DNA of 64,000 nucleotides from Corynebacterium sp. P3-F1 (GTDB lineage Bacteria > Actinomycetota > Actinomycetes > Mycobacteriales > Mycobacteriaceae), in assembly GCF_030503635.1 (NCBI RefSeq), contig NZ_CP129965.1, positions 62,001 to 126,000 on the forward strand, read 5' to 3'. Position 1 is the stretch's first letter; each line of letters opens with the position of its first letter. Below are positions 9,753 to 19,889 of this stretch, piece after piece. The notes beneath the pieces were generated by a model, which had not been told where the DNA came from, ran no database searches, and worked only from the letters and a program-made list of their open reading frames with translations. The position numbers and the translations under genes were made by a program.

Positions 9753-10883
9753 AGCCTGCCCATTCAGGCGCCCGCCGAAGCTGAAGATGAAGTAGCCCAC
9801 GAATATCGCGAGGCCCATCAGGCCGATGATGTTACTGTTGAACCACAGCGGCCACGCGAATTCCTGGGCTTTTTCTTCTGCCACGAGTTCGTAGCTGGGC
9901 ACGATCCAGGCACCGGCAGCGACAGCGAGAAGGAAGCGCAGCCCCTGTTCGCGCACGGTGAAGATCAAGGGTAGGACGAGGACGATGCCGGCCCAGTGGT
10001 GGGACACCGCGAATGGGCCGCCGAGAGAAATGCCCAGCACCACGATGAGAAGCGCTTCGACGCTGCGGCCGCGCTGCTCTAGCCGGTAAGCGACAAAGAT
10101 GCTCGCGGCGGCGAACAAAACCAAAATGATGGGAGTAAGCTTTTCGACGACTCCCGCGTCCACCAGCCCCCGTGACAGCATGCCGCCGAGACCTTGATTG
10201 GGGGGATAGAAGACGTCGCCTCCACGGTCGGTAGCGAAGAACTCCTCCGTCCAGAAGTAGACCGATTCACGTGGGCGGAAAATGAAGCCAATGACAGCGG
10301 TGAGCAGGAAGAAACCGGCGGAGCGGGCCACGGACCACCAGTCTTTGCGCACCAGGAAGATGACCCCGAAAGCCGCCGGGGTGAGTTTGATTCCGGCTGC
10401 GATGCCGATTCCGATGCCGCGCACGGGTTTAGGCGTGTACCCGAGCACGTCAGCAGTGACCAGCAGGATGAGGAAGATGTTGATCTGGCCGTAGTAGAGG
10501 TTCGATGACATCGTGTCCAAGCAGGTGGCAAAACCGGTCAACGCGGCAGCCCATGCCCACCACGGTCGCAGACTCAAGCGGTGGCACGCCATCGCCATGA
10601 TGCCGAACAGCGCGGCCACAATGGAGCAGTTCCACAGGATGTCCATCGCCAGTTCGGACACCCAGGTCAAGGGAACGAAAAGTAGGGCAGCGAATGGCGG
10701 GTAGATGAAGGCGAATCCGCTTCGGGTGGGAAATCCCTGGTACAACGGATCGCCGTTAATGAAGGCGGCGCCGGCATCGCGGAACACACCGACGTCGAGA
10801 AGCGTTTCGTGCGCGGCGAAGCTCAAGCTTTGGCCGAGATTGAGGGCGCCGAGCACGACGCCGAGCAGCAAAAGAAGCGGCAT
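9615..10883 (-). CDS. GT87-family (DUF2029) polyprenyl-phosphate-dependent mannosyltransferase-like protein
   Basis: 422 aa with about 10 membrane segments and the GT-C layout. After TM1 there is a periplasmic loop with an acidic motif (DVGVFRDAGAAFINGDPLY), then GFAFIYPPFAALLF and the GQINIFLILLV helix typical of GT87 enzymes, which use polyprenyl-phosphomannose for lipomannan, LAM or related arabinan/mannan synthesis in Corynebacteriales. A hydrophilic C-terminal tail of about 50 residues overlaps the 3' end of the convergent DoxX-like gene by 138 bp. It lies 44 bp after ilvD on the same strand. Upstream reading frame to 11240 is antisense to ilvD and is ignored; the ATG at 10883 begins the first TM. 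Confidence 0.82.
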   Translation of the reverse strand: MPLLLLLGVVLGALNLGQSLSFAAHETLLDVGVFRDAGAAFINGDPLYQGFPTRSGFAFIYPPFAALLFVPLTWVSELAMDILWNCSIVAALFGIMAMACHRLSLRPWWAWAAALTGFATCLDTMSSNLYYGQINIFLILLVTADVLGYTPKPVRGIGIGIAAGIKLTPAAFGVIFLVRKDWWSVARSAGFFLLTAVIGFIFRPRESVYFWTEEFFATDRGGDVFYPPNQGLGGMLSRGLVDAGVVEKLTPIILVLFAAASIFVAYRLEQRGRSVEALLIVVLGISLGGPFAVSHHWAGIVLVLPLIFTVREQGLRFLLAVAAGAWIVPSYELVAEEKAQEFAWPLWFNSNIIGLMGLAIFVGYFIFSFGGRLNGQALEEPPHEDGSGNTERRADPGADHRSTRPAAAEVDSEDTRAGELNR

Positions 10884-10927
10884 GTTCTCATCCTGGTTCA
10901 AACATGGAACGGGGTCGAACCAGGAGC

Positions 10928-12781
10928 TTAGTCGACGCGCCGGACAGCACCCTTGTCGGCGGAGGTTGCCATCTTCGAGTAGGCGCGCAGCGCCTTGGTC
11001 ACGTGGCGGGTTCGGTTCGGGGTGAAGGGGTTGTCGCGCTGCTCCATCTCGGCGCGGCGACGGTCCAGCACATCGTCGTCGACCTCGAGCTGCAGCTTGC
11101 GGTCGCGGACGGAAATGCGGATGGTGTCGCCGTTCTCGATCAAGCCAATCAGGCCACCCTGCGCCGCCTCGGGGGAGATGTGGCCGATGGAAAGACCGGA
11201 GGTTCCGCCGGAGAAACGGCCGTCGGTGATCAGAGCGCACACCTTACCCAGGCCGGCACCCTTGAGGAACGATGTCGGGTGCAGCATTTCCTGCATGCCG
11301 GGTCCGCCGGCGGGGCCCTCGTAGCGGATGACAACGACATCGCCCGGTTGAACTTCGCGGGCGAGAATCATCGAGACTGCCTGTTCCTGCGAATCGACGA
11401 CGCGGGCCGGGCCCGAGAACTCCCAGAGCTCTCCCTCGACACCCGCAGTCTTCAAGATAGCGCCATCTTCGGCGAGGTTGCCGCGCAGGACGACCAAGCC
11501 ACCGTCGGAGGTGAAGGGGTGCTCGAAATCGTGGATGACGCCACTCACCGGATCCGTGTCCAACTCATCCCAGCGGTTGGACTGGGAGAAGGCTTCGGAA
11601 GAGCGGACACCGCCGGGAGCCGCGTGGAAGAGCTCGATGGCTTCGTCGGTCGCCTTACCGCCGCGGATGTCCCAGTCGTCGAGCCAGTCCTGGAGGTTCG
11701 AATAGGCGACGGAGTGGACATCGGTGTTGAGCAAGCCGGCGCGGTTCAGCTCGCCCAGGATGCGGGGGATACCACCGGCGCGGTGCACATCCTCGATGTG
11801 GGCATCACCGTTGGGCGCGACCTTGGAAATGCAGGCGATCTCGTGGGAGAGCTCGTCGATGTCTTTCAGGTCGAAGTTGACTTCGCCCTCCTGCGCTGCG
11901 GCAAGGGTGTGCAGGATCGTGTTTGATGAACCGCCCATCGCCATGTCCAACGCCATGGCGTTGCGGAACGCCTCGCGGGTGGCGATGCTGCGCGGGAGCA
12001 CCGTTTCGTCGCCTTCGCCGTAGTAGCGGCGGGCGATGTCCATGACGGCCTCGCCGGCGCGTTCGAAAAGGCGGCGGCGGGCGGTGTGGGTGGCCAGGGT
12101 CGTGCCGTTGCCGGGCAGCGACAAGCCCAGTGCCTCGGTCAGGCAGTTCATCGAGTTGGCGGTGAACATGCCTGAGCACGAGCCGCAGGTGGGGCAGGCG
12201 GATTCGACGATGCGGTCCAAGTCGGCGTCGGAAATCGCATCGTTGGCAGAGCTGGACATGGCGTCGACGAGATTTGTCTTCGTTCCCGTCTGGGCGATCC
12301 CGTCGATGACCACGGCCTTGCCAGCCTCCATTGGGCCTCCGGAGACGAAGACGGCCGGGATGTTCAGGCGCATCGCCGCGTTGAGCATGCCCGGGGTGAT
12401 CTTGTCGCAGTTGGAGATACAGACCATCGCGTCCACGGTGTGGGCATTGACCATGTACTCGACAGAATCGGAGATGATCTCGCGGCTAGGCAGCGAGTAC
12501 AGCATGCCGCCGTGACCCATGGCGATACCGTCGTCGACAGCGATGGTGTTGAATTCCTTCGGGATGCCGCCGGCTTCACGCACGGCTTCAGCGACAATGT
12601 CGCCGACGTTCTTCAGGTGCACGTGGCCCGGAACGAACTGGGTGTAGGAGTTCACGATGGCCACGATCGGGCGGCCGAATTCGTTGTCTTTCGTGCCGGT
12701 GGCTTTCCACAACGCACGGGCGCCGGCAGCTTGGCGTCCGACGGTGGTGACGCGGGAACGGAGCGGGATCGCGTTAGGCAT
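10928..12781 (-). CDS. ilvD: Dihydroxy-acid dehydratase
   Basis: 617 aa, full length. It dehydrates 2,3-dihydroxy-isovalerate and -methylvalerate to the 2-keto acids of Val/Ile synthesis. Fe-S cluster cysteines appear in [13 protein letters not shown] and [19 protein letters not shown] (ilvD/edd signature 1), with the second signature ([19 protein letters not shown]) near the C terminus. It sits downstream of mscCG and the PH-domain gene and upstream of GT87 on the minus strand, with short gaps (24 and 44 bp), a probable common transcript. The ilvBNC genes lie about 2.3 kb away, divergent. Confidence 0.98.
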   Translation of the reverse strand: MPNAIPLRSRVTTVGRQAAGARALWKATGTKDNEFGRPIVAIVNSYTQFVPGHVHLKNVGDIVAEAVREAGGIPKEFNTIAVDDGIAMGHGGMLYSLPSREIISDSVEYMVNAHTVDAMVCISNCDKITPGMLNAAMRLNIPAVFVSGGPMEAGKAVVIDGIAQTGTKTNLVDAMSSSANDAISDADLDRIVESACPTCGSCSGMFTANSMNCLTEALGLSLPGNGTTLATHTARRRLFERAGEAVMDIARRYYGEGDETVLPRSIATREAFRNAMALDMAMGGSSNTILHTLAAAQEGEVNFDLKDIDELSHEIACISKVAPNGDAHIEDVHRAGGIPRILGELNRAGLLNTDVHSVAYSNLQDWLDDWDIRGGKATDEAIELFHAAPGGVRSSEAFSQSNRWDELDTDPVSGVIHDFEHPFTSDGGLVVLRGNLAEDGAILKTAGVEGELWEFSGPARVVDSQEQAVSMILAREVQPGDVVVIRYEGPAGGPGMQEMLHPTSFLKGAGLGKVCALITDGRFSGGTSGLSIGHISPEAAQGGLIGLIENGDTIRISVRDRKLQLEVDDDVLDRRRAEMEQRDNPFTPNRTRHVTKALRAYSKMATSADKGAVRRVD

Positions 12782-12805
12782 GTGTTCGTACTCCTCGTGA
12801 TGCTC

Positions 12806-13318
12806 TTATTGTTCGTTGTCTTTGTGGCCGCCCTGACGGACACGGGAAAGTTTCTCGCCGGCGGCGGTGCGTTCCTCGTACTCTTCGGGCGTGACCAGAA
12901 TGGATTCTCCGTGCTGGTCGGTGACCTCCATCATCCCGTCCGCGGCTTCGGAGGCCTGGGTGATCACATCGGTGATGCGCCCCGAGGAGGCATCCGCCAG
13001 ATCCGGCAGTGAGTTGAACGTTACTCCGGGAAGCGTGTACTCCTTGCCGTTTACGGTGGCCACTTTCGCGCTGGAGCCCTCAAAACCGATGCCGCGCAGT
13101 TGATCCCACGGGAGCTGCACGTTCTTCTTGAACAGGTAGGACACCTGGATGCCGTCATTGTTCACCACGGTCTTGGCGGTGAGCACCCAGGCGATGAAGA
13201 TAACCGGGAAAATCAGCAGCCAACCGAGCTTCAGCGGGGCCCAAGAGATTCCAATGAGCGCGATGCCCGTCATAAGCACTGCGGCGAGAAGATGGGTGCG
13301 GTCGGGGGTGAACGTCAT
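12806..13318 (-). CDS. PH-domain membrane protein (CFP6-like)
   Basis: 170 aa. Two adjacent hydrophobic segments (residues about 8-46) are followed by a PH-like beta domain (NNDGIQVSYLFKKNVQLPWDQLRGIGF) and an acidic C-terminal tail. This resembles the mycobacterial low-molecular-weight antigen CFP6, which also has this bacterial PH domain. Function unknown. It starts 4 bp after the mscCG stop and is 24 bp before ilvD, so it is embedded in the mscCG-ilvD transcription unit. Confidence 0.82.
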   Translation of the reverse strand: MTFTPDRTHLLAAVLMTGIALIGISWAPLKLGWLLIFPVIFIAWVLTAKTVVNNDGIQVSYLFKKNVQLPWDQLRGIGFEGSSAKVATVNGKEYTLPGVTFNSLPDLADASSGRITDVITQASEAADGMMEVTDQHGESILVTPEEYEERTAAGEKLSRVRQGGHKDNEQ

Positions 13319-13322
13319 GGTG

Positions 13323-14900
13323 TCATGCTATAGGGCTTGCACTCGGACTCTGCCTCGGGGTGGGGGCAGGTGCGGGAGTCCCCCGAGTCGGTGCCCCGCT
13401 CGTCTTGACGGAGCTGGAAGGCTGCTCGGATGGCTGGTTCGTGTTCTTCCGCGCGGGAGCGGGGGCTGGTTCCGGGGGTATCGAGGTTGCGGGCTGGGTG
13501 GAATTAGCCGGTGCCTCTCCGGTCGTTTGGGGTGCCGTTTGTTCTGAGCCGTTCTTCTTAGCCGGGCTCGTCGGGGTCGCGGTCGACGATGTGCTGGACC
13601 GGGGTGGCGCCAAGATGCCGGAGCGGGCTTCGCTTGATTCACCGGCACTCATGGTCAATCCACGGAGAATGAGCAAACCGAGCAAGAGCGTGATGAGCAA
13701 GCCTGTCGATGCCCGGATGCGTCCTCCGAACGTGCCGATCCCGTACTTGCGCTCCGGAGCAGCGGCCGGATCATCTTCAGCAGGGACTTCCTCTAGGTCA
13801 TTGAGTTGGGTGTCGGGGTTGGACCCAACTTCTGTGACGGAATGGGAACCAGCGCCAGGTGAGGAGAACTCCGCGGTGGCAACGGAGGGGTCGGCCCCAG
13901 CAAAGGCGGCTGTACCGTCGGCGCTGCTTCCCGCGGAGCGTTTGGTAGACGCGGAGTCGCCGTCGAGGTCGCCCAAATCGCTCCAACCGGTCTGGTACCG
14001 GCCGGTGGATACGGCGGGGAAGGATTGCGTTGCGGCGTCGTCAAGCAACGGCGAGGCTGTCTCGGAACCGTATTCGTCGAAGAATTCCTCGAGGATGTGC
14101 ACGCGCAATGCGCGCTCGATGGGGAACTGGTCGCCGGGGGTGCAGCGGACCATGAAGCGGATGTCCAGTGTCCACGGCATGCCCACGGTATTCGGCGGGT
14201 TGATCTCGATGCCGGGCTGCGACATGAGCTCGCCGCGGACCAGCGGTGCGATCTCGGGGTTGGCCAACGCCTTGCGTGCAGCGCGCTCCGCGCGGGCGAT
14301 GACCTCGTCCACATCGCGCGACCGCGCCAGCGGAACCGGAACAATAACGAGCGCGCGCGACCACACGTTGGAGTTGTTAATGCAGACCTGCGCAGTCGAG
14401 TTAGGAATCGTCACCGTGTACTGCTCCAGCGTGCGCACTTGTGTGGCGCGCATGGTGATCTGGATGACGTCGCCGGTGATTTCGTCGCCGCCTATTTTGA
14501 ACGTGACTAGGTCGCCGACGCCGTACTGCTTCTCCGTAAGAATGAAAAAGCCTGCGACGAAATCCGCGATGATGTTCTGCGCGCCGAAACCGACAGCGGC
14601 GGATACCACGGTGGCGGGAATCGCGGCGCCGGCGAGCGAGAACCCGACCTGCTGCAGGAAGAAGACGAGAATGAGAAAATACGCCAGCAATTGGACGATG
14701 TAGATCGCCACACCGGCGATCGCCAGCGACGATTTGCCCTCGTCGAGGTCCTTGGAGTCTGCGACCTGGCGCTCGACGTATCTATTGGCTAAGCGGCCGG
14801 CACGCGGGACCAGCATCGCCAGAACGATGAGAAGCGCAATGTTGATGCCGGTGTCGGCGAGCCAGCGCCACATGTGCTCGAGAATCAGTGTGAAAGGCAT
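13323..14900 (-). CDS. mscCG: MscCG-type small-conductance mechanosensitive channel / glutamate exporter
   Basis: 525 aa. The N terminus has three membrane helices and the MscS pore/beta domain: VVSAAVGFGAQNIIADFV is the TM3 pore helix, followed by GVGDLVTFKIGGDEITGDV. After about residue 290 comes an extension of about 230 residues with a disordered Ser/Asp/Ala stretch, a fourth TM (STGLLITLLLGLLILRGL) and a Pro/Ser/Thr-rich tail. This is the architecture of C. glutamicum MscCG (NCgl1221/YggB), which releases glutamate under membrane stress; the gene is also next to ilvB there. The frame is open to 15011, but the ATG at 14900 starts the homologous region. It is divergent from the ilv leader with only 62 bp between. 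Confidence 0.93.
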   Translation of the reverse strand: MPFTLILEHMWRWLADTGINIALLIVLAMLVPRAGRLANRYVERQVADSKDLDEGKSSLAIAGVAIYIVQLLAYFLILVFFLQQVGFSLAGAAIPATVVSAAVGFGAQNIIADFVAGFFILTEKQYGVGDLVTFKIGGDEITGDVIQITMRATQVRTLEQYTVTIPNSTAQVCINNSNVWSRALVIVPVPLARSRDVDEVIARAERAARKALANPEIAPLVRGELMSQPGIEINPPNTVGMPWTLDIRFMVRCTPGDQFPIERALRVHILEEFFDEYGSETASPLLDDAATQSFPAVSTGRYQTGWSDLGDLDGDSASTKRSAGSSADGTAAFAGADPSVATAEFSSPGAGSHSVTEVGSNPDTQLNDLEEVPAEDDPAAAPERKYGIGTFGGRIRASTGLLITLLLGLLILRGLTMSAGESSEARSGILAPPRSSTSSTATPTSPAKKNGSEQTAPQTTGEAPANSTQPATSIPPEPAPAPARKNTNQPSEQPSSSVKTSGAPTRGTPAPAPTPRQSPSASPIA

Positions 14901-14939
14901 AGCACGTCCAAGAGTAGACCCTAAAACGCTTCCGGAACC

Positions 14940-14963
14940 TTGGAGATGTGTATGATCTAGGCA
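14940..14963 (+). promoter_or_regulatory. ilvBNC leader promoter (leaderless leader peptide)
   Basis: TATGAT at 14951-14956 is a near-consensus -10 box; the leader-peptide ATG at 14963 is 6 nt downstream, so transcription probably starts at or within one base of the initiation codon. No strong -35 is visible. The 62-bp gap is shared with the divergent mscCG gene. Confidence 0.75.
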
Positions 14964-15034
14964 TGATCTTGATCGACCTAGTAGCAGTGATTCGCGCGGC
15001 GCTTGGCCCACGCGCGACGTACTCGTCTAACTAG
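14963..15034 (+). CDS. ilv operon leader peptide (attenuation sensor)
   Basis: A 23-codon ORF, MILIDLVAVIRAALGPRATY followed by S-S-N-stop. Residues 2-10 contain three Ile, two Leu and two Val codons, which matches branched-chain amino-acid-responsive attenuation as described for C. glutamicum ilvBNC. It is read from a leaderless start. A ribosome stalled in the Ile/Leu/Val codons would leave 14998-15005 free to pair with 15046-15053 and so disrupt the downstream terminator. Confidence 0.85.
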   Translation: MILIDLVAVIRAALGPRATYSSN

Positions 15035-15088
15035 CCGTCGCACGACAAGCGCCCCCGTCTCAGGTTGTAGAGCGGGGGCGCTTGTCGT
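14998..15088 (+). promoter_or_regulatory. ilv transcription attenuator: antiterminator and 16-bp hairpin
   Basis: Left arm ACGACAAGCGCCCCCG (15042-15057) and right arm CGGGGGCGCTTGTCGT (15073-15088) form a perfect 16-bp stem with a 15-nt loop. An alternative pairing of GGCGCTTG (14998-15005, within the leader ORF) with CAAGCGCC (15046-15053) would compete with the left arm. The stem is not followed by a T-run, so termination may depend on Rho or on a weak U-tract. Confidence 0.8.
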
Positions 15089-15145
15089 AGAACAAGCAGG
15101 ATCACCCAGAGTGCTTAAAACTCACCAAAAGGAGTTCGGAGAATA

Positions 15146-16993
15146 GTGGCAGCGTCACAAAAGAAACAGGCGGAGCGGATGACAGGCGCGGAAGCCATCG
15201 TCCGCAGCCTCGAGGAGCTGGGCACCGACGTCGTCTTCGGCATTCCAGGGGGAGCGGTCCTTCCGCTTTACGACGCCCTGTTTGCCGCCAAGAAACTGCG
15301 TCACGTTCTGGTGCGCCACGAACAGGGCGGCGGTCACGCAGCCGAAGGCTACGCTCAGGCGTCCGGGAAAGTCGGCGTGTGCCTGGCCACCTCGGGCCCC
15401 GGTGCGACCAACCTGGTCACCGCACTGGCAGATGCATACCTCGACTCGGTGCCTATCGTGGCAATCACCGGCCAGGTTGGCACGCCGCTGCTGGGCACCG
15501 ACGCGTTCCAGGAGGCGGATATCCGCGGCATCACCATGCCGATCACGAAACACAGCATCATGGTGACTGACCCGGAGGAGATTCCGCAGGCCCTGGCTGA
15601 GGCTTTCCACCTCGCCAGCACTGGTCGTCCCGGCCCTGTTCTGGTGGACTTCCCCAAAGACATCCAGAACGCCGAGATCGATTTCGCGTGGCCGCCGGTC
15701 GTGGATCTCCCGGGCTACAAGCCGACGACGAACCCGCACGGCCGCCAGATCACCTCGGCAGCGAAGATGATCGCCAGCGCCGAGCGCCCGGTGATTTATG
15801 CAGGTGGCGGCATCATCAAGGCAAATGCGTCGAAGGAGCTCCTGAAATTCGCGGAGGCCACCGGTGTTCCGGTGGTGACCACGCTCATGGCGCTGGGCGC
15901 GTTCCCGTCGCACCACCCACTGAACATGGGCATGCCGGGTATGCACGGCACCGTCCCCGCCGTGGCCGCTCTGCAGAAAGCTGACCTTCTTATCACCATC
16001 GGCGCGCGTTTCGACGACCGCGTGACCGGCGACCCCGATCACTTCGCACCGGACGCAAAGGTGATTCACGCCGATGTCGATCCGGCCGAGATCGGCAAGA
16101 TCCGCGCCGTCGATGTGCCGATCGTCGGCGACGCCAAGGAAGTTCTGCGCGAGCTGACCGAGCCGTTCAAGAAGGGCAAGAAGATCTCTGCTCCGGAGAT
16201 CGGCGAATGGAAAGATTACCTCGCCGACATGAAGGAGCGTTTCCCGCGCGGCTACGAAAAGCACGCCGACGGCACGCTGTCGCCGCAATTCGTCATTGAG
16301 ACTCTGTCCAAAGAAGTCGGGCCCGAAGCGGTTTACGTGGCGGGTGTCGGCCAGCACCAGATGTGGTCCGCGCAGTTCCTCGACTTCGAGCACCCGCGCA
16401 CGTGGCTGAACTCCGGCGGCCTGGGCACGATGGGCTATTCCATCCCGGCAGCCCTCGGCGCAAAGGCAGCATGCCCGGACAAGGAAGTGTGGGCCATCGA
16501 CGGCGACGGCTGCTTCCAGATGACCAACCAGGAAATCACCACCGCCGCGGTGGAGGGGTTCCCGATCAAGATCGCCTTGATCAACAACGGGAATTTGGGC
16601 ATGGTCCGTCAATGGCAGACCCTGTTCTACGACGGCCACTACTCCCACACAAAGCTGCACCAGGACGAAACCTACATCCCCGATTTCCTCGGTTTGGCCA
16701 GCGCACTCGGTGCTGAGGCCATCCGGGTGACTACGGAAGAAGAGGTCCTGCCAGCCATCAAACGCGCACGCGAGATCAACGACCGTCCGGTGCTCATCGA
16801 CTTCGTCGTTGGTGAGGACGCCCAGGTGTGGCCGATGATCTCCGCGGGCAGCTCCAACTCGGAAATCCAGTACGCGCGCGATCTGCGCCCGCTTTTCGAC
16901 GAAGACATGTCAGCCGGCGAGACCCCAGCCGACATCCACGAGACCGTAGCCGAATCCAAGACCGAGTCTGCGGCTGCAGCGGAGGAGAAGTAA
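15146..16993 (+). CDS. ilvB: Acetohydroxyacid synthase large (catalytic) subunit
   Basis: 615 aa, TPP- and FAD-dependent; makes acetolactate or acetohydroxybutyrate, the first common step of Val/Leu and Ile synthesis. Seen: [15 protein letters not shown] and [14 protein letters not shown] with the catalytic Glu region near residue 55-65, the FAD-domain [18 protein letters not shown], and the TPP/Mg motif [12 protein letters not shown] ending in LINN. The GTG start at 15146 follows AAAAGGAG at 15127-15134. An acidic C-terminal extension is present. It overlaps ilvN by one base (TAATG). Confidence 0.98.
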   Translation: MAASQKKQAERMTGAEAIVRSLEELGTDVVFGIPGGAVLPLYDALFAAKKLRHVLVRHEQGGGHAAEGYAQASGKVGVCLATSGPGATNLVTALADAYLDSVPIVAITGQVGTPLLGTDAFQEADIRGITMPITKHSIMVTDPEEIPQALAEAFHLASTGRPGPVLVDFPKDIQNAEIDFAWPPVVDLPGYKPTTNPHGRQITSAAKMIASAERPVIYAGGGIIKANASKELLKFAEATGVPVVTTLMALGAFPSHHPLNMGMPGMHGTVPAVAALQKADLLITIGARFDDRVTGDPDHFAPDAKVIHADVDPAEIGKIRAVDVPIVGDAKEVLRELTEPFKKGKKISAPEIGEWKDYLADMKERFPRGYEKHADGTLSPQFVIETLSKEVGPEAVYVAGVGQHQMWSAQFLDFEHPRTWLNSGGLGTMGYSIPAALGAKAACPDKEVWAIDGDGCFQMTNQEITTAAVEGFPIKIALINNGNLGMVRQWQTLFYDGHYSHTKLHQDETYIPDFLGLASALGAEAIRVTTEEEVLPAIKRAREINDRPVLIDFVVGEDAQVWPMISAGSSNSEIQYARDLRPLFDEDMSAGETPADIHETVAESKTESAAAAEEK

Positions 16994-17523
16994 TGACCAA
17001 CAACAACGAGAATTTCGACGACGTGACCCGCAGCGTTCTTTCCGTTCTGGTGGAGGACGTCGACGGCATCATCACTCGTGTGACCGCGATGTTCACACGC
17101 CGCGGGTTCAACCTTGTCTCCTTGACCTCGGCCAAGACCGAGACCCCCGGCATCAACCGCCTGACCGTGGTGGTCGACGCTTCCGAGCACGCTGTGGAGC
17201 AGTTGACCAAGCAGCTGAACAAATTGATTCAGGTGATCAAGGTCGTCCGCCTCGAGGACGAGAACACCATTGCCCGCTCCCTGATGCTGGTCAAGGTCAA
17301 CGCCAACAACAGCAACCGTCCGCAGGTGGTCGACGCGGCGAATATCTTCCGCGCCCGCGTCGTGGATGTCGCCCCGGATTCCGTGGTCATTGAGGCCACC
17401 GGTACGCCGAGCAAGTTGCTGGCGTTCCTCGATGTCCTCGAACCGTTCGGCATCCGCGAGCTGATTCGGTCGGGTCAGGTCGCGCTCAACCGCGGGCCGA
17501 AGACCATGGCGCCTTCTAAATAA
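16993..17523 (+). CDS. ilvN: Acetohydroxyacid synthase small (regulatory) subunit
   Basis: 176 aa with an N-terminal ACT domain (SVLVEDVDGIITRVTAMFTR, then RGFNLVSLTSAKTETPG) and a C-terminal AHAS-S domain. It binds Val/Leu/Ile for feedback inhibition and activates IlvB. The ATG at 16993 overlaps the ilvB TAA, indicating translational coupling; upstream in-frame extension to 16828 is antisense-free but lies inside ilvB and is not used. Confidence 0.97.
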   Translation: MTNNNENFDDVTRSVLSVLVEDVDGIITRVTAMFTRRGFNLVSLTSAKTETPGINRLTVVVDASEHAVEQLTKQLNKLIQVIKVVRLEDENTIARSLMLVKVNANNSNRPQVVDAANIFRARVVDVAPDSVVIEATGTPSKLLAFLDVLEPFGIRELIRSGQVALNRGPKTMAPSK

Positions 17524-17550
17524 ACGGCAAATAGGCGCCCGTGTCTCACA

Positions 17551-17575
17551 TTGGGCGGCAAGTGTCCCGTATAGT
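17551..17575 (+). promoter_or_regulatory. Candidate ilvC promoter
   Basis: A TATAGT -10 hexamer at 17570-17575 lies in the 216-bp ilvN-ilvC gap; TTGGGC at 17551-17556 is a -35 candidate but with a short 13-bp spacer. C. glutamicum is known to transcribe ilvC also from its own promoter. The predicted 5' UTR is about 155 nt. Confidence 0.5.
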
Positions 17576-17658
17576 GAAACCTGTCGCCCAGCATGCGGGA
17601 CGCACTTTATGAAAAACGAGAAAGTTCAGTACATCCCGGCGGCATGTCCACGACATAA

Positions 17659-18756
<1,098 letters not shown>

Positions 18757-18795
18757 GCAGGCGTTTAGCACCGCAGCAAACCGCCATTAGCGGTA

Positions 18796-18834
18796 AACCG
18801 CCCAGGATGCCACGGGCGTTCTGGGCGGTTTTCT
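18796..18834 (+). terminator. ilvC terminator
   Basis: AACCGCCCAG (18796-18805) pairs with CTGGGCGGTT (18821-18830), followed by TTCT. A strong Rho-independent terminator 40 bp after the ilvC stop. Confidence 0.85.
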
Positions 18835-18913
18835 ATGTCGCTCAAGGCCAGCTCCGCTGCTGCAAACGAGCAAACCGTCGTCGCATACAGGAGCGGGGTG
18901 GGGGAAGGACATG

Positions 18914-18946
18914 AAAAACCCCGCACTCCTGGATCGGAATGCGGGG
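18914..18946 (-). terminator. Terminator of the Ala-rich repeat protein gene
   Basis: CCCCGCA (18919-18925) pairs with TGCGGGG (18940-18946); on the minus strand it is followed by TTTTT (18914-18918). It serves the minus-strand gene ending at 19031. The interval 18757-19030 holds only this and the ilvC terminator. Confidence 0.75.
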
Positions 18947-19030
18947 TCGGGGTGAACGCTTTTGCCTGCGGCCGGCGTCAGCCGGTTAGAGGAAGCGTCA
19001 CGCTAATTCGGCGCTGGAATCAGCTTCGAA

Positions 19031-19630
19031 TTAGTTGGTGGCGTTCTGGGCGGCCTCACCAGCGTTGCCAGCTGCATCGCCTGCAGCGTCGGTGGCGTTA
19101 CCAGCTGCATCGCCAGCAGCGTCGGTGGCGTTACCAGCAGCGTCGCCGGCAGCGTCGGTGGCGTTACCTGCGGCATCGCCGGCAGCGCCGGTTGCGTTGC
19201 CAGCGGCATCGTCTGCGGTGTCGGTAGCTGCCTCGGTGGTGGTCACGTCGACGGTGGTGGTGCCGGTGACGGAGGTGGACGGGTCGGTGGACTCGTCGTC
19301 GCCACCGCTGACCAGGGACCAGATCAGCAGGCCGAGAAGGATCAGGGCCAGCAGGCCGAGCAGCCACTTCCACCAGCCGTTGCCGCCCTCGCTCTCCTCG
19401 GCGGCGGTGGAGCCGCCGGTGGTTGCCGGGCGGGTCTCGGTGCGCACCTCGCGGTTAGCGGTGGTGTCGGCCGGCTTGATGCGCTCTTCGTTGACGCGGG
19501 TCTCGTTCAGCTTGTCGTGAACGCGGGTCTCGTCAAGGTTGTCGGTGACGCGCTCGCCGTGCGCGAGACGGTCGGCGGCTTCCTTCGGCAGGTTGTTCGG
19601 GTCGTTCGGGTTCGGGGTCTTGCTGGTCAT
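19031..19630 (-). CDS. Membrane protein with Ala-rich 11-residue C-terminal repeats
   Basis: 199 aa. Residues 1-85 are hydrophilic and charged, about 87-107 form one membrane helix (WWKWLLGLLALILLGLLIW), then an acidic Thr-rich spacer and a C-terminal tract of four or five copies of DAAGNATDAAG. Function unknown; it could be a cell-envelope spacer or late-embryogenesis-like stress protein. AAAGGTGG lies 7 nt before the ATG, one of the few clear Shine-Dalgarno starts here. It has its own terminator at 18914-18946. Confidence 0.75.
   Translation of the reverse strand: MTSKTPNPNDPNNLPKEAADRLAHGERVTDNLDETRVHDKLNETRVNEERIKPADTTANREVRTETRPATTGGSTAAEESEGGNGWWKWLLGLLALILLGLLIWSLVSGGDDESTDPSTSVTGTTTVDVTTTEAATDTADDAAGNATGAAGDAAGNATDAAGDAAGNATDAAGDAAGNATDAAGDAAGNAGEAAQNATN
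19046..19210. repeat. 33-bp tandem repeats inside the Ala-rich gene
   Basis: Four clear 33-bp units at 19079-19111, 19112-19144, 19145-19177 and 19178-19210, plus a degenerate unit at 19046-19078, encode DAAGNATDAAG. Units differ mostly at third codon positions. Copy number is likely variable between strains. Confidence 0.85.
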
Positions 19631-19841
19631 AATGAGACCACCTTTCTAATTAAGGTTTCTATGTAACAGACCGCTTAAACAGTCAGCGTCCCACAGTAAC
19701 AGGATTATTGGCGCCGTGACGCAGGCCTCATCTGATGATGCTGCGCCTTCACCGACAGAAGCGCGTGTCTGTGCAGGTGAGGGAATGATCGGGGACAATC
19801 TGCATTTTCAATAAGGTTTCAATAGGTGCCAATTTGTCATA

Positions 19842-19889
19842 AAGTGGTGACCATGACGGAACACGAAGTGGTGACCATGACGGAACACG
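19842..19889 (+). repeat. Perfect 24-bp tandem duplication over the CDF start codon
   Basis: The 24-bp unit at 19842-19865 is repeated exactly at 19866-19889. Each unit contains GGTGACCATGACGG with an in-frame ATG (19853 and 19877). The first ATG is 7 nt after TAAAGT (19840-19845); the second copy has CGAAGT instead. Confidence 0.95.

Noticed and set aside
15155..16660. Long open frame (501 codons) antisense to ilvB
   Set aside because: It is a GC-codon shadow: His/Arg/Val-rich composition without domain pattern, fully inside a well-conserved ilvB on the other strand.
19046..19210. CRISPR-like array
   Set aside because: The 33-bp units are contiguous with no unique spacers and keep one coding frame.
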